The notes under the pieces are model-generated. The model saw nothing but the letters and a program-made list of their open reading frames with translations. It was not told the origin of the DNA and did no database searches. Shown here piece after piece: positions 8,793 through 15,985 of a stretch of DNA of 64,000 nucleotides. This DNA comes from Paenibacillus methanolicus (GTDB lineage: Bacteria; Bacillota; Bacilli; Paenibacillales; Paenibacillaceae), in NCBI RefSeq assembly GCF_008124765.1, contig NZ_VNHS01000009.1, positions 349,648 to 413,647 of the forward strand, given 5' to 3'. Within the stretch, counting starts at the first letter, position 1; each line of letters opens with the position of its first letter. Both the position numbers and the translations under genes were made by a program.

Positions 8793-8839
8793 AAAAAGCC
8801 GCCAGACCGACCTCGGCAGAGGAGTCCGACGGCTTTTTT
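8793..8839. terminator. Bidirectional terminator between Nudix and HEAT genes
   Basis: AAAAAGCCG and CGGCTTTTTT flank a ~29-base interior and give T tracts on both strands, serving the Nudix gene from the left and the minus-strand HEAT gene from the right. Confidence 0.7.
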
Positions 8840-8858
8840 CCATGACAGGGGAGAACCG

Positions 8859-9374
8859 TCAATACTGCTCTTGTATAAGACCGGCGGCGATAATTGTGCC
8901 AAGCGCTTCGTCGGCCGCGGCCACCCGGATCACATTGTCGGTGCTGATTCGCTCGCGCTGCAGCGCCTCGATCATGGCCGGACTGGCCTGTTCAGGCGCG
9001 AGCATGGCGGCGGACCAAGAGGCCCAGAAGCGCGACAGTCCCTCGCTGCATTCGATCCTCTCCTTCAGGTGGGGAAGGCTGAGCGGACCGATCCGCATGA
9101 GCGTGAGCGCTGCCGCCATCTGCGTCTCGTGCTTGTCGTCGCCAAGCAGTTCGGCCAGTGCAGGAATGGCTTCCGCGGCATCCGCGCCGAGCTCGCCGAG
9201 GACGACCGCCGCCATCGTGCGCAGATCGCCGTCGTTTTTGAGTACCCGTATGAGCGCCGGAACCGCTTCTTTGCCAGTCCGTTTCATCGCGATTACATCC
9301 TGAAGCAAAGCGTCCGGTTTGTCCATCGGGGGCATGAGATCGCGCCGCTCATTCCTTTGATTAACGTCCAACAT
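8859..9374 (-). CDS. HEAT-repeat protein
   Basis: 171 residues from the ATG at 9374, preferred over the in-frame start at 9422 because AAAGGAAG lies just upstream of it. At least three helical repeats of about 32 residues are visible (AVPALIRVLKNDGDLRTMAA, AIPALAELLGDDKHETQMAA, then LPHLKERIECSEG), typical HEAT/PBS-lyase-like scaffolds for protein-protein contacts. No catalytic motif. Confidence 0.75.
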   Translation of the reverse strand: MLDVNQRNERRDLMPPMDKPDALLQDVIAMKRTGKEAVPALIRVLKNDGDLRTMAAVVLGELGADAAEAIPALAELLGDDKHETQMAAALTLMRIGPLSLPHLKERIECSEGLSRFWASWSAAMLAPEQASPAMIEALQRERISTDNVIRVAAADEALGTIIAAGLIQEQY

Positions 9375-9563
9375 TCCACTTCCTTTCGCCTTCTGACCCT
9401 CTAGGGTTACCCTTAGTTTCAATTCGCCGCCCGTAGAATCCTTCGTTCAATCCAAATCTTAACAAAACTTAATCATTGCACTGAACCGAGACTCGGCGTT
9501 AAGTTGGAGTTCCAAGTTATGGTATAGTTTAGGGGCATTCACAACGTGCTGGAGGTGGAGGAT

Positions 9564-9875
9564 ATGAAAAAGGTCTGTTTAGAATCCAACTGGTATGTTG
9601 TAAGCGAGGATGGAACGGAATTCAATTCTGAACAGCTATACAGGACCGGCGGAAGTAGTTTGCAGGCAGAACTTATAAACTCATTTGATGGAGAAATTCT
9701 TCGACGCATACGGCTTGAATCGGACTGTAACGATTTAACATTGGTATTCAATAAGCTTGTTCTAAAAACAAAGGTTAGTAATCCATCCGTTTCTCAATCC
9801 TGGTTTATTATTGACGACAGATTGAATAGGAAATTTAGTGCAAAACCGAATAGTATTTCACTGATGCAACTATAG
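9564..9875 (+). CDS. Hypothetical protein
   Basis: 103 residues from ATG 9564, which follows GGAGGTGGAG; a GTG at 9546 would put the ribosome site inside the gene. Acidic, mostly beta, without signal peptide or membrane segment. Sequence such as LESNWYVVSEDGTEFN and DLTLVFNKLVLKTKV is not recognised. AT-richer than its neighbours. A likely -10 (TATAGT, 9523-9528) lies upstream. Confidence 0.55.
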   Translation: MKKVCLESNWYVVSEDGTEFNSEQLYRTGGSSLQAELINSFDGEILRRIRLESDCNDLTLVFNKLVLKTKVSNPSVSQSWFIIDDRLNRKFSAKPNSISLMQL

Positions 9876-9892
9876 GTCGGTTAACCAAACAT

Positions 9893-9921
9893 AAAGGGAG
9901 CAGATCGGCGCTGCTCCCTTT
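9893..9921 (+). terminator. Terminator of the GGAGCAG family, copy 1
   Basis: AAAGGGAGCAG-ATCGGCG-CTGCTCCCTTT is a perfect 11-bp stem. Related hairpins with the same GGGAGCAG and CGCTGCTCC arms occur at 26470 and 36508. Confidence 0.8.
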
Positions 9922-10052
9922 CACAGTTTCTGGCGGCGACCGGTGGCTTCAGCCAATCGGTCATACGGCGATTTTCTCAATGCTAGCAAATTCGCTACAT
10001 AGTTGCCGTCTCGGAGCATAGTCTGAATGGAAGGAATACTAGGCGAGGTGAA

Positions 10053-11231
10053 ATGATGACGAAGAGGATTGGCATTATCGGGAACGGCGTGGCCGGATTG
10101 CAGCTGGCCTATGCCTTGAAGCAGGAATTTGACGTGACGTTACATCATTACGAGGACCCGGCGGACATTCGCCAAGGACGAATTCGATCGACGCAAGTTC
10201 ATTTTCATCCGGCGGTGGAACGGGCGCAGCGCATGCCTGCCGTGGATGAAGCGCCGTTGATCCAAACGATCCATTTCAGCATGGGCGCGCAAAAGTTATT
10301 CGTAGGCCGACTCGCCGGCCCGGCCAAGTCCGTTGACCAGCGTCTGGCTTTCGCCGCGGGCATGTCCGATCTAATGCGGCAAGGCGTGGTTTTCCGCAAA
10401 GACCGGGTGATGCCGAATGAAATCGGGTCGTTGGCCGAGACCTACGATCTACTCATCGACGCGACGGGCAAGGCCGGACCGTTGTTCCCGTTCCCCGTCG
10501 AACAAGAGCTGACGCCGCTTCAATCGCCGCAGCGGAAGTGTATCGTCGGCTATTTCACGGGCGTATCTCCCGTTGCGCCTGCGGGAGTTTCGATCACTGT
10601 TCTGCCCGGAGCCGGCGAACTATTCGAAATTCCGGCCTATACGGAAAAGGGCCCGGTTACCATTTTATTTATTGAAGCGGTGCCCGAAGGACCATTGGAC
10701 GCATTCAAAGGGATCAAGTCTGCTCCGGATTTCGAGGAACGCATGCGGGCAACGGTTCAGCAGCATTTTCCCGCGATTGAAGCGCGCATCCATGCGGAGC
10801 ATTTTGCGCTGGTGGATCATGGCGCCTATCTCCAGACGGCGATTACGCCCGTAGTCCGGCGGCCGTATGCGATGCACGACGATAAACTCATCCTAGGGTG
10901 CGGAGATAGCGTCATACTGGCGGATCCGATTACAGGTCAGGGGTGTAATACCGCCTCCTATTGCGCGGAACAGCTCGTAGCCACTCTCTTGGAACATCAG
11001 GAGTCTCCTTGGGATGAACAAGTCGGCCTGGCGTATTGGAGCCGTATCCGTCCCTACGTGGCGGCGGTGACGGACTGGACGAATGCGATGCTCGGTCCCA
11101 TGCCGGGGCATATCGTCCAGCTGTTGATGCAAGCGGCCGGCGACCAGGAGACGGCTGATCGCATTGCCCATTGGTTCGAGCAGCCTTCAAGCGCTTACGC
11201 GGCTTTTTTTCAATCGTCCGAGAGGTCGTGA
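10053..11231 (+). CDS. Styrene/indole monooxygenase-like flavoprotein (StyA family)
   Basis: 392 residues, close to StyA length. The N-terminal FAD site GIIGNGVAGLQLAYAL, the DATGKAG motif and the second FAD motif GCGDSVILADPITGQGCNTA are all seen. StyA enzymes epoxidise styrene or indole using FADH2 supplied by a separate StyB reductase. No StyB or other flavin reductase lies nearby, so it would need an unlinked reductase. The gene stands alone with its own GAGGTG ribosome site. Confidence 0.82.
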   Translation: MMTKRIGIIGNGVAGLQLAYALKQEFDVTLHHYEDPADIRQGRIRSTQVHFHPAVERAQRMPAVDEAPLIQTIHFSMGAQKLFVGRLAGPAKSVDQRLAFAAGMSDLMRQGVVFRKDRVMPNEIGSLAETYDLLIDATGKAGPLFPFPVEQELTPLQSPQRKCIVGYFTGVSPVAPAGVSITVLPGAGELFEIPAYTEKGPVTILFIEAVPEGPLDAFKGIKSAPDFEERMRATVQQHFPAIEARIHAEHFALVDHGAYLQTAITPVVRRPYAMHDDKLILGCGDSVILADPITGQGCNTASYCAEQLVATLLEHQESPWDEQVGLAYWSRIRPYVAAVTDWTNAMLGPMPGHIVQLLMQAAGDQETADRIAHWFEQPSSAYAAFFQSSERS

Positions 11232-11278
11232 AGCTTCCAGGCGAACCGTGTCGAGGCCTCACTTACTTTTACTGTCCG

Positions 11279-11683
11279 TCAACGCCTACCGCTGAATCGT
11301 TTGATCGCTTCCTCGGTCACCGGCGCGAAGAGGTTAATCAGATTGCCGTCGGGATCGCGAAACAGGGCAGCGCGGTTCCCCCACGGCATCGTGGTAGGTT
11401 CCTTTACCCACTCGTCGACAAACGGCTTCAAGCGCTCGTATTCGGCATCGACATCGTGGACGCGGAACTCGATGATGACTGTGCGATTGTCGGCCGCCGC
11501 TGCGGAACCGGCGCCGAACAGTTGCACCGTCTGGGAGTGGCCGATCGCCAAGGTGCACGATGGCACAACGAGTTCGGCAAAGACGGGCGCGGGGCGTTCC
11601 GCCGCAACCCCCAGGACTTTCTCGTAGAACGAGACGAGACGATCCACGTCGTCGGTAATGATGCGTACAGAAGCGAAATTCAC
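11279..11683 (-). CDS. VOC (glyoxalase/bleomycin-resistance fold) protein
   Basis: 134 residues with the paired beta-alpha-beta-beta-beta pattern: SVRIITDDVDRLVSFYEKVLG at the start and ALFRDPDGNLINLFAPV near the end. This small cytoplasmic family includes metal-dependent lyases, dioxygenases and drug-binding resistance proteins; the exact role is not predictable. It converges with the StyA-like gene. Confidence 0.85.
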   Translation of the reverse strand: MNFASVRIITDDVDRLVSFYEKVLGVAAERPAPVFAELVVPSCTLAIGHSQTVQLFGAGSAAAADNRTVIIEFRVHDVDAEYERLKPFVDEWVKEPTTMPWGNRAALFRDPDGNLINLFAPVTEEAIKRFSGRR

Positions 11684-11796
11684 AAGATATCATCCTTCCT
11701 ATATTTAATCAAACCGTACCGTATCCTATCATTTTGACCCAGCATATTTCGCATGTATTTCCCTCTCCTTCATGTTTGCTTACTCGGATTATAAAG

Positions 11797-11830
11797 AAAC
11801 GCTACTGACAATAGGATGTCAGTAGCGTTT
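11797..11830 (-). terminator. Terminator of the minus-strand membrane protein gene
   Basis: A perfect 14-bp inverted repeat, AAACGCTACTGACA around ATAGGA. On the minus strand it is followed by CTTTAT, and it lies 75 bases past the stop of the gene at 11905-12294. Confidence 0.8.
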
Positions 11831-11904
11831 TAATATTTTCTGGGCTTACGCCCGCATTCGATTTCGGAATGCGTCAGCACAGTCTAAGATTAGAGAAATT
11901 ATAG

Positions 11905-12294
11905 CTAGTGAGTACCACCGAACCATACAAGCACAGCTACTCCCAATAGACCGACCCACCCAGGATGTTTCGCCTTTGTACCAATCAAAATCAAAACCGC
12001 CCCAACAAGCATGGAGGCTGCCACGGTGTTTTCAAGTACTCTGAATGTACCGCTGACCAATGACTGTTGGGCAAGCCATAACAAAAGGATGGCCATGCCC
12101 CACCCAAAGACAGTCAGCACATGCCAGCTGGCCCAAAGAATGCGCACGTTGGATTCTCTCAGTACGTTTCCGCCATCTGTCGGTATGAAACCACCGCGCC
12201 TCATTCTTCGAAATATCAGGATCTCGCCTAGTACGGAGTGGATAAGTCCAACTACAAAAGCGAGGACTGAAGCGGATAAAAGGTACCCGTTCAT
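11905..12294 (-). CDS. Small four-helix integral membrane protein, unknown function
   Basis: 129 residues with four hydrophobic stretches, the first starting LLSASVLAFVVGLIHSVLGE and the last near GWVGLLGVAVLVWFGG. A charged loop RRMRRGG follows the first helix. TAGGAGGTG precedes the start. Not recognised as a named family; monocistronic. Confidence 0.7.
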   Translation of the reverse strand: MNGYLLSASVLAFVVGLIHSVLGEILIFRRMRRGGFIPTDGGNVLRESNVRILWASWHVLTVFGWGMAILLLWLAQQSLVSGTFRVLENTVAASMLVGAVLILIGTKAKHPGWVGLLGVAVLVWFGGTH

Positions 12295-12300
12295 TTTTTG

Positions 12301-12814
12301 AATACACCTCCTATAAAACCCATTTGATTACATCTTATCATTACGCAGCTAATACGGATCAAGGAAATTCGATATCGTAAACTCCCTTGGTGGGTTCGCT
12401 CACGTTTGGGCGAGCAGACGGGTTCAGGTGTGCTGCACGCACGTAATGGATGTATCTGTTTGCAAAGGTGATAAGGTAAAGGCTGGGATGTGATTGCAAA
12501 GTCGTAAACAACGGATACGCAAGACACCAGTACATTTATATCGGCGTATGGAATGATGAAAGGGGCCGCTGCGGATACGTTTTGATCTGAAGGCTATAGG
12601 AGACTATCTAAAAGCACTTGGTGATGAGGGATAATATCTTTAGTTGGCATTGAACTATTGGGAAACGAGTTGAATAAATCCTCCGTGGCAGCTGGTCGAC
12701 GATCGGCTCCCTTTTTGTTACGTTAAAGGGCAGGACACTTCCAATACATGGTATTATTTATTTGGTGGGTTAAGATAAATTTCTTGAAGATAGGGGGAGG
12801 ACAAAGTAGAAAGA
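12301..12814. other. AT-rich non-coding stretch with a repeat-element copy
   Basis: No convincing gene. It holds upstream DNA of the minus-strand membrane gene and one copy of the dispersed multi-hairpin element (12649-12733). The remainder shows no protein or RNA gene I can support. Confidence 0.5.
12649..12733 (+). repeat. Dispersed multi-hairpin element, near-complete copy
   Basis: Contains the TTGAACTATTGGGAAACGA block, then GGCAGCTGGTC paired with GATCGGCTCC, a run of five T, and a closing GTTAAAGGGCAG block, in the same order as the best copy at 63146-63246. Confidence 0.65.
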
Positions 12815-13024
12815 TGGATTTCGTTATTCTTCTTCATCCCGGGATTAATTGGGTTGTTTTTCCCTTCCTTCGGCTGGTATTTAAGAGAAGGTTGGAAAGT
12901 TGATGGCGACTCAGAACCCAGTGATGCCTATATCTTTTGGTCTCGTTTTGGAGCAACTATTGCCATTTTGCTTGGTCTATACGTTCTCATTACAAGGAAT
13001 ATCGGTCCAATATTTAAATACTAA
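12815..13024 (+). pseudogene. DUF6199-like two-helix membrane protein lacking a start codon
   Basis: An open frame of 69 codons reads WISLFFFIPGLIGLFFPSFG, then GWKVDGDSEPSDAYIFWSR and a second hydrophobic helix, resembling small DUF6199-type membrane proteins. AGGGGGAGG sits at 12792-12800, but no ATG, GTG or TTG follows in this frame; the only ATG (12814) is shifted by one base and reads out after 29 codons. A one-base indel at the start (mutation or sequencing error) explains this best. Confidence 0.5.
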
Positions 13025-13037
13025 TTGACCATAATCC

Positions 13038-13065
13038 TTTGAGCTATCGGAGATGTTAGTTCGGA
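13038..13065 (+). repeat. Dispersed element, partial copy
   Basis: TTTGAGCTATCGGAGATG followed by TTAGTTCGGA matches the first hairpin block of the element. It follows directly after the DUF6199-like frame. Confidence 0.5.
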
Positions 13066-13084
13066 GACGGAAGGAGTAATTCGG

Positions 13085-13189
13085 GTGTTATGGATAGTGG
13101 TGTTAATGATTGCCGTAATAATTAGAATACAAATTCGCCTTAACAATTTGGAGAAAGAAGTGAAGAAATTAAAGGGTGAAAAGAATTAA
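13085..13189 (+). CDS. Possible 34-residue single-pass membrane peptide
   Basis: GTG at 13085, 8 bases after AAGGAG, opens a 34-codon frame: an N-terminal helix LWIVVLMIAVIIRI followed by a charged, coiled-coil-like tail NNLEKEVKKLKGEKN. The sharp hydrophobic-to-charged pattern and good ribosome site support a real small protein. Function unknown. Confidence 0.5.
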   Translation: MLWIVVLMIAVIIRIQIRLNNLEKEVKKLKGEKN

Positions 13190-13234
13190 TTAACTGCATG
13201 CTGTTTTGGGTGTAACCAGATACGATTATATGTC

Positions 13235-13262
13235 GTTCAACTACCGGGAGACGTTAGTTCAG
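13235..13262 (+). repeat. Dispersed element, partial copy
   Basis: TCGTTCAACTACCGGGAG followed by ACGTTAGTTC matches the first hairpin block. It precedes the HIT gene by about 120 bases. Confidence 0.5.
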
Positions 13263-13383
13263 CAATCAGGGAGCAGTCTGCCGCCGCGACAGCTACTCTT
13301 TCTATTGTTAAGCTATCAGGAGAAAAACGCAAAGAACAGAAGTTGCTAGCGTCCAATAACTGGTTGGTGAAATACAAAGGGAG

Positions 13384-13842
13384 TTGAATGAGAAGGATGA
13401 CAGCATTTTCCCATTTTGTTGTGTTTGGGGTATCGAGCGAGCTAATCAGGGAACAAAACAAAAGGATATCATCTATCAGAATGAATATGTAACGGCATTT
13501 ATAGCGAGCAAATGGTGGCCAAACAATAAAGGACATGTTCTTGTTATACCTAATCAACATTTTGAAAACATCTTTGACCTCCCCGTGGATTACGCTGGTG
13601 AAATTCATCGTGCCGCTCAGCTTGCAGCGTCAGCAATGAAAAGTACATATGGATGTGACGGGATTTCTACGCGGCAACATAATGAGCCTGCTGGCAACCA
13701 AGACGTGTGGCATTATCATCTTCATGTTTACCCAAGATATGTGAACGATCAACTATATCTAACAAAGGGTACTCAGTCCGATCCAGATGAACGCTCTTTC
13801 TATGCTGAAAAGTTGCGTTCTTGGATAAAGGAAAACGTTTAA
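13384..13842 (+). CDS. HIT family (histidine triad) protein
   Basis: 152 residues with the catalytic triad motif HYHLHVYPR near residues 115-123 and the nucleotide-binding region NNKGHVLVIP near residues 48-57. HIT proteins hydrolyse or transfer nucleotide phosphoramidates and dinucleotides. The start is uncertain: TTG at 13384 is the first available, but the AGGGAG is immediately adjacent to it, and the frame is open upstream to 13360, so the N-terminus may differ. Confidence 0.82.
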   Translation: MNEKDDSIFPFCCVWGIERANQGTKQKDIIYQNEYVTAFIASKWWPNNKGHVLVIPNQHFENIFDLPVDYAGEIHRAAQLAASAMKSTYGCDGISTRQHNEPAGNQDVWHYHLHVYPRYVNDQLYLTKGTQSDPDERSFYAEKLRSWIKENV

Positions 13843-13963
13843 GTTCTAGAAGGATTGAATGATAGCACTAAGGCAAATATTCAGTTGCCTTTCTCATTCA
13901 CGAAGCAATCAAATTTCGTGTAGATTGTCCCCTAAAATAAAGCTGCAATAGAGGAGTGACAAG

Positions 13964-14398
13964 TATGAAAAAACACGTTGCCTTATTCATCGGGCAAGAA
14001 TACCCGGGGTGCCAGTTAGAATGGGCGAGGATGATATCAAGCTTGAGAAGTTCGAAAATCACAATCCTGCAAAAGCGTATGATATCTATGTCCGGCTGAA
14101 TCGGGGCGACATCACGAAGCGGCAATATTTGGAGGAGATGATAGAGGTTGAGTATCAGCAACTCCGGGAACTGTATCAAGCTGCTGAAGACATGGGTGGT
14201 CTTGAAATGGACTTTGTCCGTCATTCGCTGATGAAGTTGTTCTACGTCTACGTTGAAGGCACGCGACGAGATGAAATGCCGGATGTGATTCTAGAGCACT
14301 TGCAAGAAAACCAGGGAGACAAAGAGTCGAGAAATTGGCTAATCGATTGGATTCTGGCCGAAGGCGAGCATGCCGAAGAGCTGGGCATGGATGGCTAA
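13964..14398 (+). pseudogene. Hypothetical gene, apparently frameshifted near its 5' end
   Basis: A strong start (GAGGAGTGAC then ATG at 13964) opens a frame beginning MKKHVALFIGQEYPG that stops after 44 codons. The longer, gene-like frame (14009-14398, 129 residues, acidic and helical, with MGEDDIKLEKFENHNPAKAY) begins only after the run CCCGGGG at 14003-14009. A one-base slip in that run would join them. Alternatively the 14009 frame is intact and starts at GTG 14009 or ATG 14021 with a poor ribosome site. Family not recognised. Confidence 0.45.
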
Positions 14399-14449
14399 CG
14401 GGTGTGTTCACGCCCTTACTGAAAAAAATGTTTAGGGGGGAAGATATGC

Positions 14450-14809
14450 ATGATACTTAAGAGAAATGCTGCTTTGCTAATCATCATCTTGGCAATGAGT
14501 ATTCTTTCAACTGGTTGCAATATATTTTCAGGACCACCAGAATCTGAAGAATCGGTTAAACAGAAAGCGGTCGCTCATCTTATTACAAAAGGCTACAAAG
14601 AAAATGAGTTTAATATCGAAGTTAAATATAATAAATTAGGAGAAGGCAAGTTCGGAGGTCCTTACGCCATTAATGTAGTTTTTAACGATGAGCCGAACGT
14701 AATTTATACTTATAAATATAACTATAAATCAGAAAACAAAGATATAACTCAAAATGGCGTTGCTCCTATGGAAGGTAAGGATGATAAAAATTTTAAACAT
14801 GCGGAGTAA
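14450..14809 (+). CDS. Small lipoprotein, unknown function
   Basis: 119 residues. Signal sequence followed by lipobox LSTGC, with cysteine 23 the predicted lipidation site. The mature part is polar with beta-rich segments (FNIEVKYNKLGEGKFGGPY, INVVFNDEPNVIYTYKY). AGGGGGGAAG precedes the ATG. Low G+C and Lys/Asn-rich, like the neighbouring small genes. Likely exported and membrane-anchored. Confidence 0.7.
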   Translation: MILKRNAALLIIILAMSILSTGCNIFSGPPESEESVKQKAVAHLITKGYKENEFNIEVKYNKLGEGKFGGPYAINVVFNDEPNVIYTYKYNYKSENKDITQNGVAPMEGKDDKNFKHAE

Positions 14810-14942
14810 TTCCTTGTTACGTCATCCACCTAACGAAATACGATAACTTATTAAACCGCCCTTTACGGGGCGTTTATTTTTGGCTAATAATCAACATGGA
14901 GATTAACATATCCATATTTATCAAACCAGTTAAACGGTGAGA

Positions 14943-15013
14943 TTAAGCTCTAACGGTAAACTATAGCTCAAAAATTGACACGACGGCAGCCGGCACCTGA
15001 TGCTCGGCTGCCG
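14943..15013 (+). repeat. Dispersed multi-hairpin element, copy missing its last block
   Basis: Has TTAAGCTCTAACGGTAAAC and TATAGCTCA (first hairpin), then ACGGCAGCCG paired with CGGCTGCCGT. It lies between the lipoprotein and the converging ridA-like gene and could also terminate transcription there. Confidence 0.65.
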
Positions 15014-15032
15014 TTCTCTTAACAAAGCAGCA

Positions 15033-15416
15033 TTAGTTCGTGTGTGCGACGGCGCTGATTTCGATCAGTTGCTCGGGAGCCGCGAGGTAGTTCACGCCGA
15101 TGCAGCTGCCGGCCGGCCTATGTTGTCCGATGTATTCCTTGAAAAGACGAATGCATGGCTCGAAATGCTCTTGCGCGTTTGTCAGATAGACCTCTACATA
15201 AGCGAGGTTCGACTTCGTGACACCAAATCCCGCCAGCACGCGATCGAGATTTTCCAGTGTCTGCCGGGTCTGCGCCTCGATATCTCCCCCGCCAACAAAC
15301 GCTCCTTCTGTATCGTGGGAAAACTGTCCCGAAATGTAAATGGTGCCATTGACGTTATAGCCCTGGGTGATGCCGTGATCCCAGAGATCGTGATTGTAAG
15401 TTTTAACATTAATCAT
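15033..15416 (-). CDS. RidA/YjgF-like protein (Rid superfamily) without the catalytic arginine
   Basis: 127 residues with the Rid fold pattern: GTIYISGQFSHDTEG, TRQTLENLDRVLAGFG and a closing LIEISAVAHTN. In RidA imine deaminases an arginine in a PxR segment binds the substrate carboxylate; here that stretch reads RPAGSCIGVNYL, with glycine at the usual position. It may therefore be a non-deaminating Rid member. Divergent from an HxlR regulator with palindromes between, which suggests direct control. Confidence 0.82.
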   Translation of the reverse strand: MINVKTYNHDLWDHGITQGYNVNGTIYISGQFSHDTEGAFVGGGDIEAQTRQTLENLDRVLAGFGVTKSNLAYVEVYLTNAQEHFEPCIRLFKEYIGQHRPAGSCIGVNYLAAPEQLIEISAVAHTN

Positions 15417-15429
15417 ATTTTTCGCTCCT

Positions 15430-15443
15430 TTACTTCAAAGTAA
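15430..15443. promoter_or_regulatory. Candidate HxlR operator in front of the ridA-like gene
   Basis: TTACTT-CA-AAGTAA, a 6-bp inverted repeat 14 bases upstream of the ridA-like start. It resembles TACT...AGTA sites bound by Bacillus HxlR-type regulators such as YodB. Confidence 0.55.
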
Positions 15444-15473
15444 GGCTAGTATAAGATGAGCGAGAATATAAAT

Positions 15474-15503
15474 ATAGTACGCACTTTATTGATAGGTACT
15501 ATC
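15474..15503. promoter_or_regulatory. Candidate HxlR operator in front of the hxlR-type gene
   Basis: ATAGTAC (15474-15480) and GTACTAT (15496-15502) form an inverted repeat 15 bases apart; GATAG-GTA-CTATC at 15491-15503 is a tighter palindrome sharing the right arm. It suggests autoregulation. Confidence 0.5.
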
Positions 15504-15521
15504 AGAAAGGATAGTGGAACT

Positions 15522-15860
15522 ATGGGTATGGCTGAGTATAAAGGCAAAGTTAAAAATATTCAGGATACGCCTTTTGGCTACACGTTGTCAGTTATCGGCG
15601 GCAAATGGAAAATGGTTATTATGTACCTCCTAGCAGAAAACCAACCGGTTCGCTTTAATGATCTGAAAAGACAGATCGGCTCTATTACGTATAAAACTTT
15701 GAGTGCACACCTTAAAGAATTAGAAGCGGACGGTATGGTGAAACGGAAAGAGTATCCTCAAGTCCCCCCTAAAGTCGAGTATAGTCTTACAGATAAAGCG
15801 GAAACACTCTTACCTGTTTTGGAACAGTTATGTGAGTGGGGAGTTAAATATCAACCATAG
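15522..15860 (+). CDS. HxlR family transcriptional regulator
   Basis: 112 residues from ATG 15522. An in-frame ATG at 15456 would add an uncharacteristic N-terminus running through the operator palindrome. The winged-helix signature is complete: SVIGGKWKMVIMYLL, RFNDLKRQIGSITYKTLSAHLKELE and the wing around PPKVEYSLT. No cysteine near the N-terminus, unlike the redox sensors YodB and HypR, so a thiol switch is unlikely. Probable regulator of the divergent ridA-like gene. Confidence 0.88.
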   Translation: MGMAEYKGKVKNIQDTPFGYTLSVIGGKWKMVIMYLLAENQPVRFNDLKRQIGSITYKTLSAHLKELEADGMVKRKEYPQVPPKVEYSLTDKAETLLPVLEQLCEWGVKYQP

Positions 15861-15940
15861 ACATGATTGGATTTCACTATCGCGGAACGACAGTTGAATA
15901 ACTACCCCGCCTTATATGGAGCTAAATGAATGACTTGAGT

Positions 15941-15976
15941 AAGGGCGCAGGCACATTTAATTGTGCCTGCGCCCTT
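15941..15976. terminator. Terminator between hxlR-type gene and SLH gene
   Basis: A perfect 15-bp inverted repeat, AAGGGCGCAGGCACA around TTTAAT, followed on the + strand by GATGGTTTTT. It separates two converging genes and may serve both. Confidence 0.85.
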
Positions 15977-15985
15977 GATGGTTTT

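Noticed and set aside
9389..9422. ACCCT-CT-AGGGT and AGGGT-T-ACCCT near the HEAT gene start as operators
   Set aside because: Short arms in one place only, with no regulator nearby.
13252..13383. Open frame ending LLASNNWLVKYKGS just before the HIT gene
   Set aside because: It has no start, begins in a repeat copy and is not recognised; perhaps a gene remnant, but not supportable.
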